Source: CAYGZM01 sp964354365 | GTDB taxonomy: Bacteria > Planctomycetota > Phycisphaerae > Sedimentisphaerales > Anaerobacaceae | Direction of reading: 5' to 3' | DNA length: 5,589 nt | Assembly: GCA_964354365.1 (NCBI GenBank) | Contig: CAYGZM010000209.1 | Coordinates: 1 to 5,589 of the forward strand | Part shown: piece by piece, positions 1 to 5,589 of the stretch | How the letters are laid out: each line of letters starts with the position of its first letter | How positions within the stretch are numbered: position 1 is the first letter of the stretch | Notes under the pieces: generated by a model | What the model saw: only the letters and a program-made list of their open reading frames with translations | What the model was told of the DNA's origin: nothing | Database searches by the model: none | Made by a program: the position numbers and the translations under genes

Positions 1-997
1 GGAGGACTTCGTCAGCCGGGGAGGCGGCCTGCTCGTATTCCCCGGAGACCGCATAGATCAGGACTGGTACAATACAAAATTGCTCGCTTCAGGCCAGCCC
101 GCCGCGGCGGGCCAGGGATTACTGCCCTGTAAATTCGCCCAAATCGTCAATGCGGACACTCTCAGCTCGCAGCCCAACCCGTTAGAAATTCCCTGGTCGG
201 GGGTGGCGCCCGTGGGGGCGGTGGGATTTCTAACGGGGCCCGCAGGCATCGTCGCCCGCCACTATGACCATCAGGCCCTCGAACTCTTCAACGACCCACG
301 CAACGGGAGTCTCCAGGGCGTGATGCTGCAGACATGGTATAAGCTCGCCGCGCCGGAACCTTCGACGCAGGATGTGACAATCGCGGCCCATCTCGATACG
401 GGCGACCCTTTCCTTATGGAAAAGCAATTCGGCAAGGGGCGCGTCATTGAATGCTGCACCGCCTGCGACGACGACTGGAGCAATCTGCCCGCCAGACCGG
501 CATACCTGCCGTTGATGCAGCAGTTAGTCACCTACCTCGCCTCGACCGTCTATCCCCCGAGAAACGTCAACGTTGGCCAGCAGCTCGCCGCCCTTCTGCG
601 CCCGGAAAACGCCGACAAGATCGCCACAATCACCGACCCCGACGCCAAAAGACACGAGATTAAAGCAGTCCTCAGAGATGACCACTGCCTGGTCGAGTTC
701 GCGGACACCGACCTGCCCGGCCTCTACGTGCTCGAGACCCCCGACAACGAAACGATCCATTTCGTCGTAAATACCTCACGAGCCGAATCCGACGTCGCGC
801 TCCTCGACGAGAAGGAATTCGCCGACCTCGCCGAGATGATGCAGGCCAAGGCCGTCTCCTCCGCCGAGCAGTATCTCCAGCTTGACAAGCAGCGGCGATT
901 CGGACGCGAGATATGGAAGCCGCTCCTCGCGGCTGTATTGGTCCTCCTTTTTCTTGAAGTGCTCCTGCAGCAGCGCTTTGCAATGGTCAGAAAATAA
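1..997 (+). CDS. BatA-like VWA/amidotransferase-fold membrane protein, C-terminal part (5' end outside window)
   Basis: The frame is open from the window edge (first full codon at base 2) to the TAA at 995-997, giving 331 residues; the true start lies upstream. A TTG at 80 could be taken as a start, but the residues before it (EDFVSRGGGLLVFPGDRID) fit a glutamine-amidotransferase-like fold, so it is internal. Order seen: amidotransferase-like segment, residues about 1-175, including the stretch FGKGRVIECCTACDDDWSNL and no nucleophile cysteine at the expected GGGLLVFPG turn; a beta-rich segment, about 180-260, ending PGLYVLETPDNETIHFVVN; then a hydrophobic helix at about 306-324 next to the C-terminus. 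This matches the C-terminal half of planctomycete BatA-type proteins, whose N-terminal helices and VWA domain would lie upstream. It is probably membrane-anchored with the bulk in the periplasm. The stop overlaps the next start by one base. A GC palindrome (97-112) and a long inverted repeat (178-237) fall in its least family-like region. Family call is from recalled pattern, not a search. Confidence 0.85.
   Translation, partial: EDFVSRGGGLLVFPGDRIDQDWYNTKLLASGQPAAAGQGLLPCKFAQIVNADTLSSQPNPLEIPWSGVAPVGAVGFLTGPAGIVARHYDHQALELFNDPRNGSLQGVMLQTWYKLAAPEPSTQDVTIAAHLDTGDPFLMEKQFGKGRVIECCTACDDDWSNLPARPAYLPLMQQLVTYLASTVYPPRNVNVGQQLAALLRPENADKIATITDPDAKRHEIKAVLRDDHCLVEFADTDLPGLYVLETPDNETIHFVVNTSRAESDVALLDEKEFADLAEMMQAKAVSSAEQYLQLDKQRRFGREIWKPLLAAVLVLLFLEVLLQQRFAMVRK
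94..115. repeat. GC palindrome, copy 1 (in gene 1)
   Basis: The core GCCCGCCGCGGCGGGC at 97-112 is a perfect 16-base palindrome. With three flanking bases on each side it is identical over 22 bases to copy 2 at 1401-1422. It is translated as QPAAAGQ in a part of gene 1 that does not resemble the conserved family motifs. The core has no stop codon in any frame, so it can sit in coding DNA freely. The match is seen directly; mobility is inferred. Confidence 0.8.
178..237. repeat. Long imperfect inverted repeat inside gene 1
   Basis: The left arm CCCGTTAGAAAT (178-189) is the exact reverse complement of ATTTCTAACGGG (226-237). After one unpaired T at 190, three more pairs follow (191-193 with 223-225), enclosing a 29-base loop. 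The whole unit is 60 bases, equal to 20 codons, and is translated as NPLEIPW...GFLTG. Each arm carries a stop triplet (TAG or TAA) in one other frame, which the gene avoids. It lies 65 bases after GC palindrome copy 1. A terminator is unlikely, since it is mid-gene and lacks a T run. Confidence 0.75.
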
Positions 998-999
998 TG
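995..999 (+). promoter_or_regulatory. Stop/start overlap TAATG linking genes 1 and 2
   Basis: The TAA of gene 1 (995-997) shares its last A with the ATG of gene 2 (997-999). The 17 bases before the ATG have no purine-rich ribosome-binding motif, so terminating ribosomes probably re-initiate here, coupling the amounts of the two products. The overlap is seen; the coupling is inferred. Confidence 0.6.
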
Positions 1000-3900
1000 A
1001 CGAGCTTACGATTCATCGGTGACTGGAGTTTGTTCCTCGGCGCACCCATCGCCCTGTTATTGGGTGCGGCCGCGTGGCTCCTCTACCGCCGAGAATCACG
1101 CTTACGAAGCGATATCTACGCCTGGCTCCTGCCGACTATCCGGGCGCTCGCCGTCATAATGCTGGTCCTGATGCTCACAGGTCCGGTCATCCACCGCCAA
1201 TGGGTCGTCGGCCAGCTGGCTCGCATACTGGTCTTCATCGACGCCTCACAGAGCATGGGCGTAACCGACGAAGCAATGGCCCCCGGAAGGAAACTCCTCA
1301 TCCTCGCCCAGCTCGGATACCTCTCCGACGAATTGCTTCCCAAAGACCTGCTCGATACTCAAAAGGCGCTGGCCCAGGCCGCCCTGCGGCACTTGCCCGC
1401 CCAGCCCGCCGCGGCGGGCCAGCCCTCGCAGGACGACATCACCAAAGTCGCCGAATCGTTCCGCGACGACATACAAAACGCCTACGCCAGCCTCGAAAAC
1501 GTCAAGTTCGACAGCTCTATGCTCACTCTCGCCCGAAAAGGGGCTGTCCTCTACGAGCACTGGAACAACTTCAACGGCTCAGACCTCGACAGCATTGCCA
1601 AAGCCAAAGGCTACCCCGACAATCCCACCGGCTCGATGCAGGTGAACCAGTTTCAGGGCAAAGTCAACTGGAGCGACAACTATTTGTCAAGAATCTGCGG
1701 CTACATCTACCCGCCGACCACGGGCGACTATGTGTTCTGGATAAACAGCGATGACCAAAGCTGGCTGTTTCTAAGCACCACCGACAGTCCCGCCGAAACG
1801 CAACAGATCGCAAGAGTCTCAAGCTGGGTCGCCCTGGGAACCTGGGAGCAAGAGCCTAACCAGAAATCAAAGCCGATACCCCTCCAGGCCGGACGAAGAT
1901 ACTACATCGAGGCCCTGCACATCGAGAGCAGCGGCAATGACCACGTGGCAGTCGGCTGGCAACTGCCCGACGGCGCTATGGAACGCCCGATACCGGGCAG
2001 CCGTTTGTCGCCGTTCAAGGCCGCAACTGCCGATCAGCCCAATCTCACTTCACGCCAGGCCGCTCTTGAACAGTTCCGCTCGGAGCTCCTCGAACCGGCC
2101 CGGCAGCTCGCAAAAAACGAGTCCGGCGCCGATGCGAAGAAGCTCGCCGAGCAGCTTGCCGAGCTGGTCACCAAGGCCGATTTCTGGCAGCAGCAGCTTC
2201 GCCTTTCGTTCGAGCGGTGGGCGGCAAAACTATCCCAATCCGGCATAGACCAGGTCAACCAGGCAATAGAACGTTTTGACCATACGACCCGCGTCGAGCG
2301 CATCGGCGCCCTGCTGCTCCACGGCGAAGACCCCCTTCTCGCCAGGCTCGCCGAGCACCACAACATCGACCTGATTGCCCTGACGGATACGGACACCCAA
2401 TCCCTCTGGCGAACTGGAGCCGGGCGCGTCGGCTCCTCCGCCGAAATCCCCACGGAACTGGCCGTCGCCCCTGTAGCCAAAGCAACCAACCTCGCCCTTG
2501 CGCCAATGACAGCCATCGGATTGGGACAGGCTCAAACAGAGAAAACAACCAAAAAACCGCAGGCCGTAAGCAGAATCGCCGCCGTCATCTTCTCCGACGG
2601 ACGCCATAACTACGGAAGCTCGCCCGTGCATCAGGCAAAGATATGCGGCAGCCGGGAAATCCCCATATTCACCGTCGGCACCGGCACACTGCAAAAACCC
2701 CAGGACGTCGCCATCGTAGGCATCGACAAACCGCTATCGGTCTTTCACAAGGACCGCCTCAAGGGCAAGATTGCGATAAAGGACGACATAACCGCAGGCA
2801 AGCCGTTCGTTCTAAAGATACTCTGCGACGACCAGACGCTCTGGGAAGAACAGCTTACTACTACCGGCCTGGGGCGGCGAATCATCGACTACGATTTCCC
2901 TGTAGAAGAGCTTCTGAAAACGAAGCTCTCCGGCAAGGACAGAGAACTGAGCTTCCAGAGCTACCCCCTGAGCTTCAATGCCGTCGTAGCCGGCCTCGAC
3001 CAGGTCGATTGCGAACCCGCCAACAATCAGCAGCTCTTTCGGACCCGCGCCATCTTCCAGCACAATCGCGTGCTCATCCTCGACGGCCGACCACGATGGG
3101 AGTTTCGCTACATCCGCAACCTCCTCGAACGCGACGAAAAATGGGACGTCGCCGCCATCCTCGCAGACCCGACCGCGCCCAACGGCGGCGTCCAGCGAGG
3201 CGACGGGCCCACGATGCTTCCCGCGACCAGAGATCTCCTCTACACGTACGACCTGATAGTGCTCGGTGATTTCCCCTCGACTCTGCTCAAGAGTAATGAG
3301 ATAGAATGGATCCGCGACGCCGTCAGCACTCGCGGAACCGGCCTGATCATCATCGATGGACTACGAAAGCACCTCCGCAGCTACGGCAATACCCCTATGG
3401 CCGAGGTATTCCCCATCGAATGGGCAGAGCAGGAGTCCATTACAAACCCTCAGGAGCTGCGCCTGACCGAAAAGGGTGTCCTGCGACTTACAGAACAAGG
3501 CGCCGACGTTGCCGCACTGACTCTATCATCCGGCGTCAAGACCAACACTGAGATTTGGGCCTCCTTACAGCCCCCGCACTGGCTGGCGCCTGTCCGACCA
3601 CTGGGCGGCGCAGAGGTCCTCGTCGAAGCCGTTCTAAAAGACAAGTCCGTCCCCGCAATTGTATTCCGCCGGTTCGGCGCCGGAAAGGTCCTCTTCGCCG
3701 CTCTCGACGAAACCTGGCGATGGCGTTACCGCGTGGCCGACGAGTACCACCAGAGATACTGGAACCAGGTCAGCAATTTGATTATGGCAAGTCCCTTCGC
3801 CGTCAGTGACAGGTTCGTTTCCATCGACACCGGCTCACTTGTTTACACGCCCGGCCAAAACGTGCAAATCCGCGCCAAGATCCGCGACACGCAGGGCCGG

Positions 3901-4353
3901 CCTGTCACCGACGCAGTCGCAAAGGCCAATATCTTCCTCAACGGCAAGAAAATTGCGACCGTGCCGCTCGATGCCGATAAGAGCAGCGGCGAATTCCGCG
4001 GCAGCACGTCCGTCCTCCAAACGGGCAATTACGACGTAAAAATTGAAGTGCTCGGCTACCCCGAAGACCTTATGCTCGCAAACGCGCAGTTTTACGTCCA
4101 GCCGCCGGAGGCCGGCGAGCTTGCGCAGCTCGATTGCGACGAACAGATACTAAAGGAAATCGCCTCGAATTCAACCGGAGCCTTCTTCCGCGAAGAAGAC
4201 GCCTCCGCCCTGAGCGACCGCGTCGCGCTGCTCAGCGAAGGAAAACTAATGCAAAGCGATATGGCCCTGTGGCAGAGTTATTTGTGGTTTGCAGCCGTCG
4301 TGCTGCTGCTTACAATAGAGTGGATTCTCCGAAAACGAGCGGGAATGTTGTAA
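997..4353 (+). CDS. Large membrane-anchored VWA protein with inserted PA14 domain and degenerate amidotransferase-like domain
   Basis: Complete, 1118 residues, ATG at 997-999 overlapping the previous stop; no clear Shine-Dalgarno sequence precedes it, so coupled translation is likely. Order: membrane helices at about 11-30 and 43-61; VWA start with MIDAS motif D82-A-S84-Q-S86; PA14 domain at about 182-340 (YEHWNNFNGSDL, GYIYPPTTGDYVFWI, adjacent D252-D253, then VAVGWQLPDG); helix-rich, possibly coiled-coil segment at about 350-425; VWA resumed, with likely MIDAS T497 and D534 (IFSDGRHN) and strand IFTVGTGT; beta-rich linker at about 565-688; amidotransferase-like domain at about 690-930 (LILDGRPRWEFRYIRNLLER, YDLIVLGDFPS, FGAGKVLFAALDETWRWRYR); beta-sandwich at about 940-1035; C-terminal helix at about 1095-1112 followed by RKRAGML. 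The amidotransferase-like part has no obvious nucleophile cysteine (LIIIDGLRKH at the elbow), suggesting a binding rather than catalytic role. Metal-dependent ligand binding by VWA and carbohydrate or calcium binding by PA14 are family knowledge; the ligand here is unknown. Most of the chain should be extracytoplasmic. Confidence 0.93.
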   Translation: MTSLRFIGDWSLFLGAPIALLLGAAAWLLYRRESRLRSDIYAWLLPTIRALAVIMLVLMLTGPVIHRQWVVGQLARILVFIDASQSMGVTDEAMAPGRKLLILAQLGYLSDELLPKDLLDTQKALAQAALRHLPAQPAAAGQPSQDDITKVAESFRDDIQNAYASLENVKFDSSMLTLARKGAVLYEHWNNFNGSDLDSIAKAKGYPDNPTGSMQVNQFQGKVNWSDNYLSRICGYIYPPTTGDYVFWINSDDQSWLFLSTTDSPAETQQIARVSSWVALGTWEQEPNQKSKPIPLQAGRRYYIEALHIESSGNDHVAVGWQLPDGAMERPIPGSRLSPFKAATADQPNLTSRQAALEQFRSELLEPARQLAKNESGADAKKLAEQLAELVTKADFWQQQLRLSFERWAAKLSQSGIDQVNQAIERFDHTTRVERIGALLLHGEDPLLARLAEHHNIDLIALTDTDTQSLWRTGAGRVGSSAEIPTELAVAPVAKATNLALAPMTAIGLGQAQTEKTTKKPQAVSRIAAVIFSDGRHNYGSSPVHQAKICGSREIPIFTVGTGTLQKPQDVAIVGIDKPLSVFHKDRLKGKIAIKDDITAGKPFVLKILCDDQTLWEEQLTTTGLGRRIIDYDFPVEELLKTKLSGKDRELSFQSYPLSFNAVVAGLDQVDCEPANNQQLFRTRAIFQHNRVLILDGRPRWEFRYIRNLLERDEKWDVAAILADPTAPNGGVQRGDGPTMLPATRDLLYTYDLIVLGDFPSTLLKSNEIEWIRDAVSTRGTGLIIIDGLRKHLRSYGNTPMAEVFPIEWAEQESITNPQELRLTEKGVLRLTEQGADVAALTLSSGVKTNTEIWASLQPPHWLAPVRPLGGAEVLVEAVLKDKSVPAIVFRRFGAGKVLFAALDETWRWRYRVADEYHQRYWNQVSNLIMASPFAVSDRFVSIDTGSLVYTPGQNVQIRAKIRDTQGRPVTDAVAKANIFLNGKKIATVPLDADKSSGEFRGSTSVLQTGNYDVKIEVLGYPEDLMLANAQFYVQPPEAGELAQLDCDEQILKEIASNSTGAFFREEDASALSDRVALLSEGKLMQSDMALWQSYLWFAAVVLLLTIEWILRKRAGML
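1401..1422. repeat. GC palindrome, copy 2 (in gene 2)
   Basis: Perfect palindromic core at 1404-1419, identical to copy 1 over the full 22 bases. It is read in the same frame as copy 1, again giving QPAAAGQ, at about residues 136-142 of the VWA protein. This is in the non-conserved stretch between the MIDAS motif and the PA14 domain. Confidence 0.8.
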
Positions 4354-4368
4354 GACCCCGCATCCGTG

Positions 4369-4373
4369 AAAGG
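4369..4373 (+). promoter_or_regulatory. Likely ribosome-binding site of the DUF4175-like gene
   Basis: AAAGG sits six bases before the ATG at 4380, within the 26-base gap after gene 2. It is a partial Shine-Dalgarno match and the only one near this start. The gap has no room for a convincing promoter or terminator, so the gene is probably read from the upstream transcript. Confidence 0.45.
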
Positions 4374-4379
4374 TCGATT

Positions 4380-5589
4380 ATGGACACTCGGCTTGAGCCT
4401 GTCACACTGTACAAATTGAAGGCCTTCGCCAAACGAAGAAACCGCCTTATCGCCGTCCGGGGAATCTGCGCCGTCCTCGTGACGATCCTCGCGGCAATGA
4501 CCATGGTAGCGTTCATAGACCTCCTGTTTGTCCTGCCCGATTGGGCCAGAATCGCCCTGAGCCTCACGGGCTACGGCCTGGCGCTTCTCGTGCTGTATGA
4601 GACTTCCCTGCGATGGTTCCTGCGTCCCGCCGACCTCAGAGAGCTTGCCCGAATGTTCGAGGCCGGGCACGATGAGCTCGATGAGAAAGTCCTTTCCGCC
4701 GTCGAGCTTGGCCAGCCCCCCACTAAGCAAGCCCGCTGCGGCGGGCAAGTCCACGACTCAGAGCAGTTGCGCGCGCTCTTCCAGAAAAGGGTCGCCTCGC
4801 TTCTCAAAAACTACAGGCTCAAAGTCCTGCTCCCGGCCTCTCTCGTGCGGCACTGGCCCGTAATGGCCGTGGCGGTGGTCGTATTCTGCATCGCTCTTAC
4901 GACTATGCCGGAGCTAAGGTATGCCCAGCTTATGGCGCGGGCCTTTGCCCCAACCGCCAACGTCGCAAGGGTCTCAAGCCTCAAGATCAGAATTGCCGAG
5001 CCTGCCGATCCTGAGCCAATAGTCCCGCGGGGCGACCCGCTGACCATCGTGGCCGAGCTTTCCCGCCCGTCCGACAGCGAAGTCTTCATAGAGACCTTCG
5101 CGGACCAGCAGGCCCCGACTATCATACAGGCCGAGCCGCTCGGCAAGCAGCGCTATGCAGCCACTGTCGCCGTCGCCCGCGAAAGCCTCATCTATCGCGT
5201 CTTCGCGGAAAAAGCCTCAACGCGCCAATATACCGTTCGCTCACAGCGGCGCCCGCAGACAACCAAATTCCACAAGACGTACCACTACCCGGCCTACTCT
5301 CGCCTCGAAGACAAGCAGGTTGCCGAAGCCGCCGGCGATGTAAAGGCCCTCCAGTTGAGCTCCGTTGACCTTGCTATCGAAGTTGACCAGCCCGTCAGCG
5401 ACGCCGAGCTGCAGATTCAAATCGGCGAAAAGAAACAGACCGTCAAGCTAACCGCCGTCGAGCCGACGTTGCTGCGCGGAAAGATTGATATCGTCGAGTC
5501 CGGCACGTACAAGGTCCACCTGGTCGCAAGGGAAACAAAATTTGAAAACAAGTTCGCCCCGAATTACGAAATAGCCGCCCTTGCCGATC
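4380..5589 (+). CDS. DUF4175-like membrane protein, N-terminal part (3' end outside window)
   Basis: ATG at 4380-4382, open through the window end: 403 codons and one extra base. AAAGG at 4369-4373 lies six bases upstream and supports this start. Predicted membrane helices at about 26-51, 57-75 and 157-175 flank a charged cytosolic or interhelical segment with RPADLRELARMFE and DELDEKVLSAVEL, a pattern I associate with DUF4175-like proteins encoded beside VWA genes in planctomycetes. After the third helix come beta-rich extracytoplasmic repeats, with FHKTYHYPAYSRLE (from residue 297), GDV at 319-321 and DLAIEVDQPVSDAELQI, again typical of that family. Full family members are usually much longer, with a coiled-coil or low-complexity C-terminal part; that region is not visible here. 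An imperfect copy of the GC palindrome (4731-4746) adds ARCGGQ at residues 118-123, in a linker between two conserved motifs. No biochemical function is known to me. Family name is moderately sure; being a real gene is very sure. Confidence 0.88.
   Translation, partial: MDTRLEPVTLYKLKAFAKRRNRLIAVRGICAVLVTILAAMTMVAFIDLLFVLPDWARIALSLTGYGLALLVLYETSLRWFLRPADLRELARMFEAGHDELDEKVLSAVELGQPPTKQARCGGQVHDSEQLRALFQKRVASLLKNYRLKVLLPASLVRHWPVMAVAVVVFCIALTTMPELRYAQLMARAFAPTANVARVSSLKIRIAEPADPEPIVPRGDPLTIVAELSRPSDSEVFIETFADQQAPTIIQAEPLGKQRYAATVAVARESLIYRVFAEKASTRQYTVRSQRRPQTTKFHKTYHYPAYSRLEDKQVAEAAGDVKALQLSSVDLAIEVDQPVSDAELQIQIGEKKQTVKLTAVEPTLLRGKIDIVESGTYKVHLVARETKFENKFAPNYEIAALAD
4731..4746. repeat. GC palindrome, imperfect copy 3 (in gene 3)
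   Basis: GCCCGCTGCGGCGGGC differs from the perfect core by one base (T at 4737). Its flanks are CAA on the left and AAG on the right, where copies 1 and 2 have CCA and CAG. It is read in a different frame from the other copies, giving ARCGGQ, so the shared unit is DNA rather than a peptide motif. Confidence 0.65.

Noticed and set aside
1..10. GGAGGACTTC at the window start as a ribosome-binding site
   Set aside because: It is inside the open frame of gene 1 and encodes Glu-Asp-Phe of a family-like segment; no start codon at a suitable distance begins a better frame.
80..82. TTG as the start codon of the first gene
   Set aside because: The frame continues upstream to the window edge with residues that fit the same fold, so this TTG is an internal leucine.
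178..237. Inverted repeat as a rho-independent terminator
   Set aside because: It lies in the middle of an intact coding frame, has a 29-base loop and no following T run.
2034..2516. Minus-strand open frame of 160 codons opposite the VWA gene
   Set aside because: It is rich in Ser, Arg and Ala with no recognisable motif, and lies fully antisense to a well-supported coding region. GC-rich codon usage produces such shadows.
3664..3685. Partial palindrome TTCCG...CGGAA in gene 2
   Set aside because: The stem is only five pairs before a mismatch, and the bases encode a conserved family motif (FRRFGAGK), so codon choice explains it.
4278..4754. Minus-strand open frame of 158 codons spanning the gene 2/gene 3 junction
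   Set aside because: It is antisense to the end of gene 2 and the start of gene 3, both with strong family-like motifs. Its translation shows no domain pattern.

Overview
The window is a GC-rich, fully coding stretch. It holds three co-directional genes on the + strand: the last 331 codons of one gene, one complete gene of 1118 codons, and the first 403 codons of a third. Spacing is tight: a 1-base stop/start overlap (TAATG) between genes 1 and 2, then a 26-base gap between genes 2 and 3. This is almost certainly one operon. No rRNA, tRNA, CRISPR array, transposase, terminator or convincing promoter is visible, and no gene-free stretch exceeds 26 bases.

The gene set (BatA/VWA-type membrane protein with a glutamine-amidotransferase-like domain, a second large VWA/amidotransferase-like membrane protein, and a DUF4175-like membrane protein) matches a cluster I know mainly from Planctomycetota and related PVC bacteria. 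There it usually lies downstream of a MoxR AAA+ ATPase and a DUF58 protein. The PA14 domain in gene 2 also has a planctomycete flavour. I infer Planctomycetota, possibly a Phycisphaerae-like lineage, from architecture only.

Layout: bases 1-997 carry the C-terminal two thirds or so of a BatA-like protein ending in a transmembrane helix. Bases 997-4353 carry a large membrane-anchored protein with two N-terminal helices, a VWA domain split by a PA14 domain and a helical segment, a beta-rich linker, a degenerate amidotransferase-like domain, a beta-sandwich and a C-terminal helix. Bases 4380 to the window end carry a DUF4175-like protein with three predicted membrane helices followed by beta-rich repeats. 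The three products are plausibly partners in a membrane-bound complex acting in the periplasm, perhaps remodelled by a MoxR ATPase; that role is inference.

The most unusual content is DNA-level. A 16-base GC palindrome occurs in each of the three genes (perfect twice, one mismatch once). It is read in one frame in genes 1 and 2 and in another in gene 3. Gene 1 also holds a longer imperfect inverted repeat (178-237), translated through without a stop. These look like small palindromic elements that have entered coding sequence at tolerant positions, comparable in concept to Rickettsia palindromic elements. The second notable point is the PA14 module nested inside the VWA fold of gene 2.
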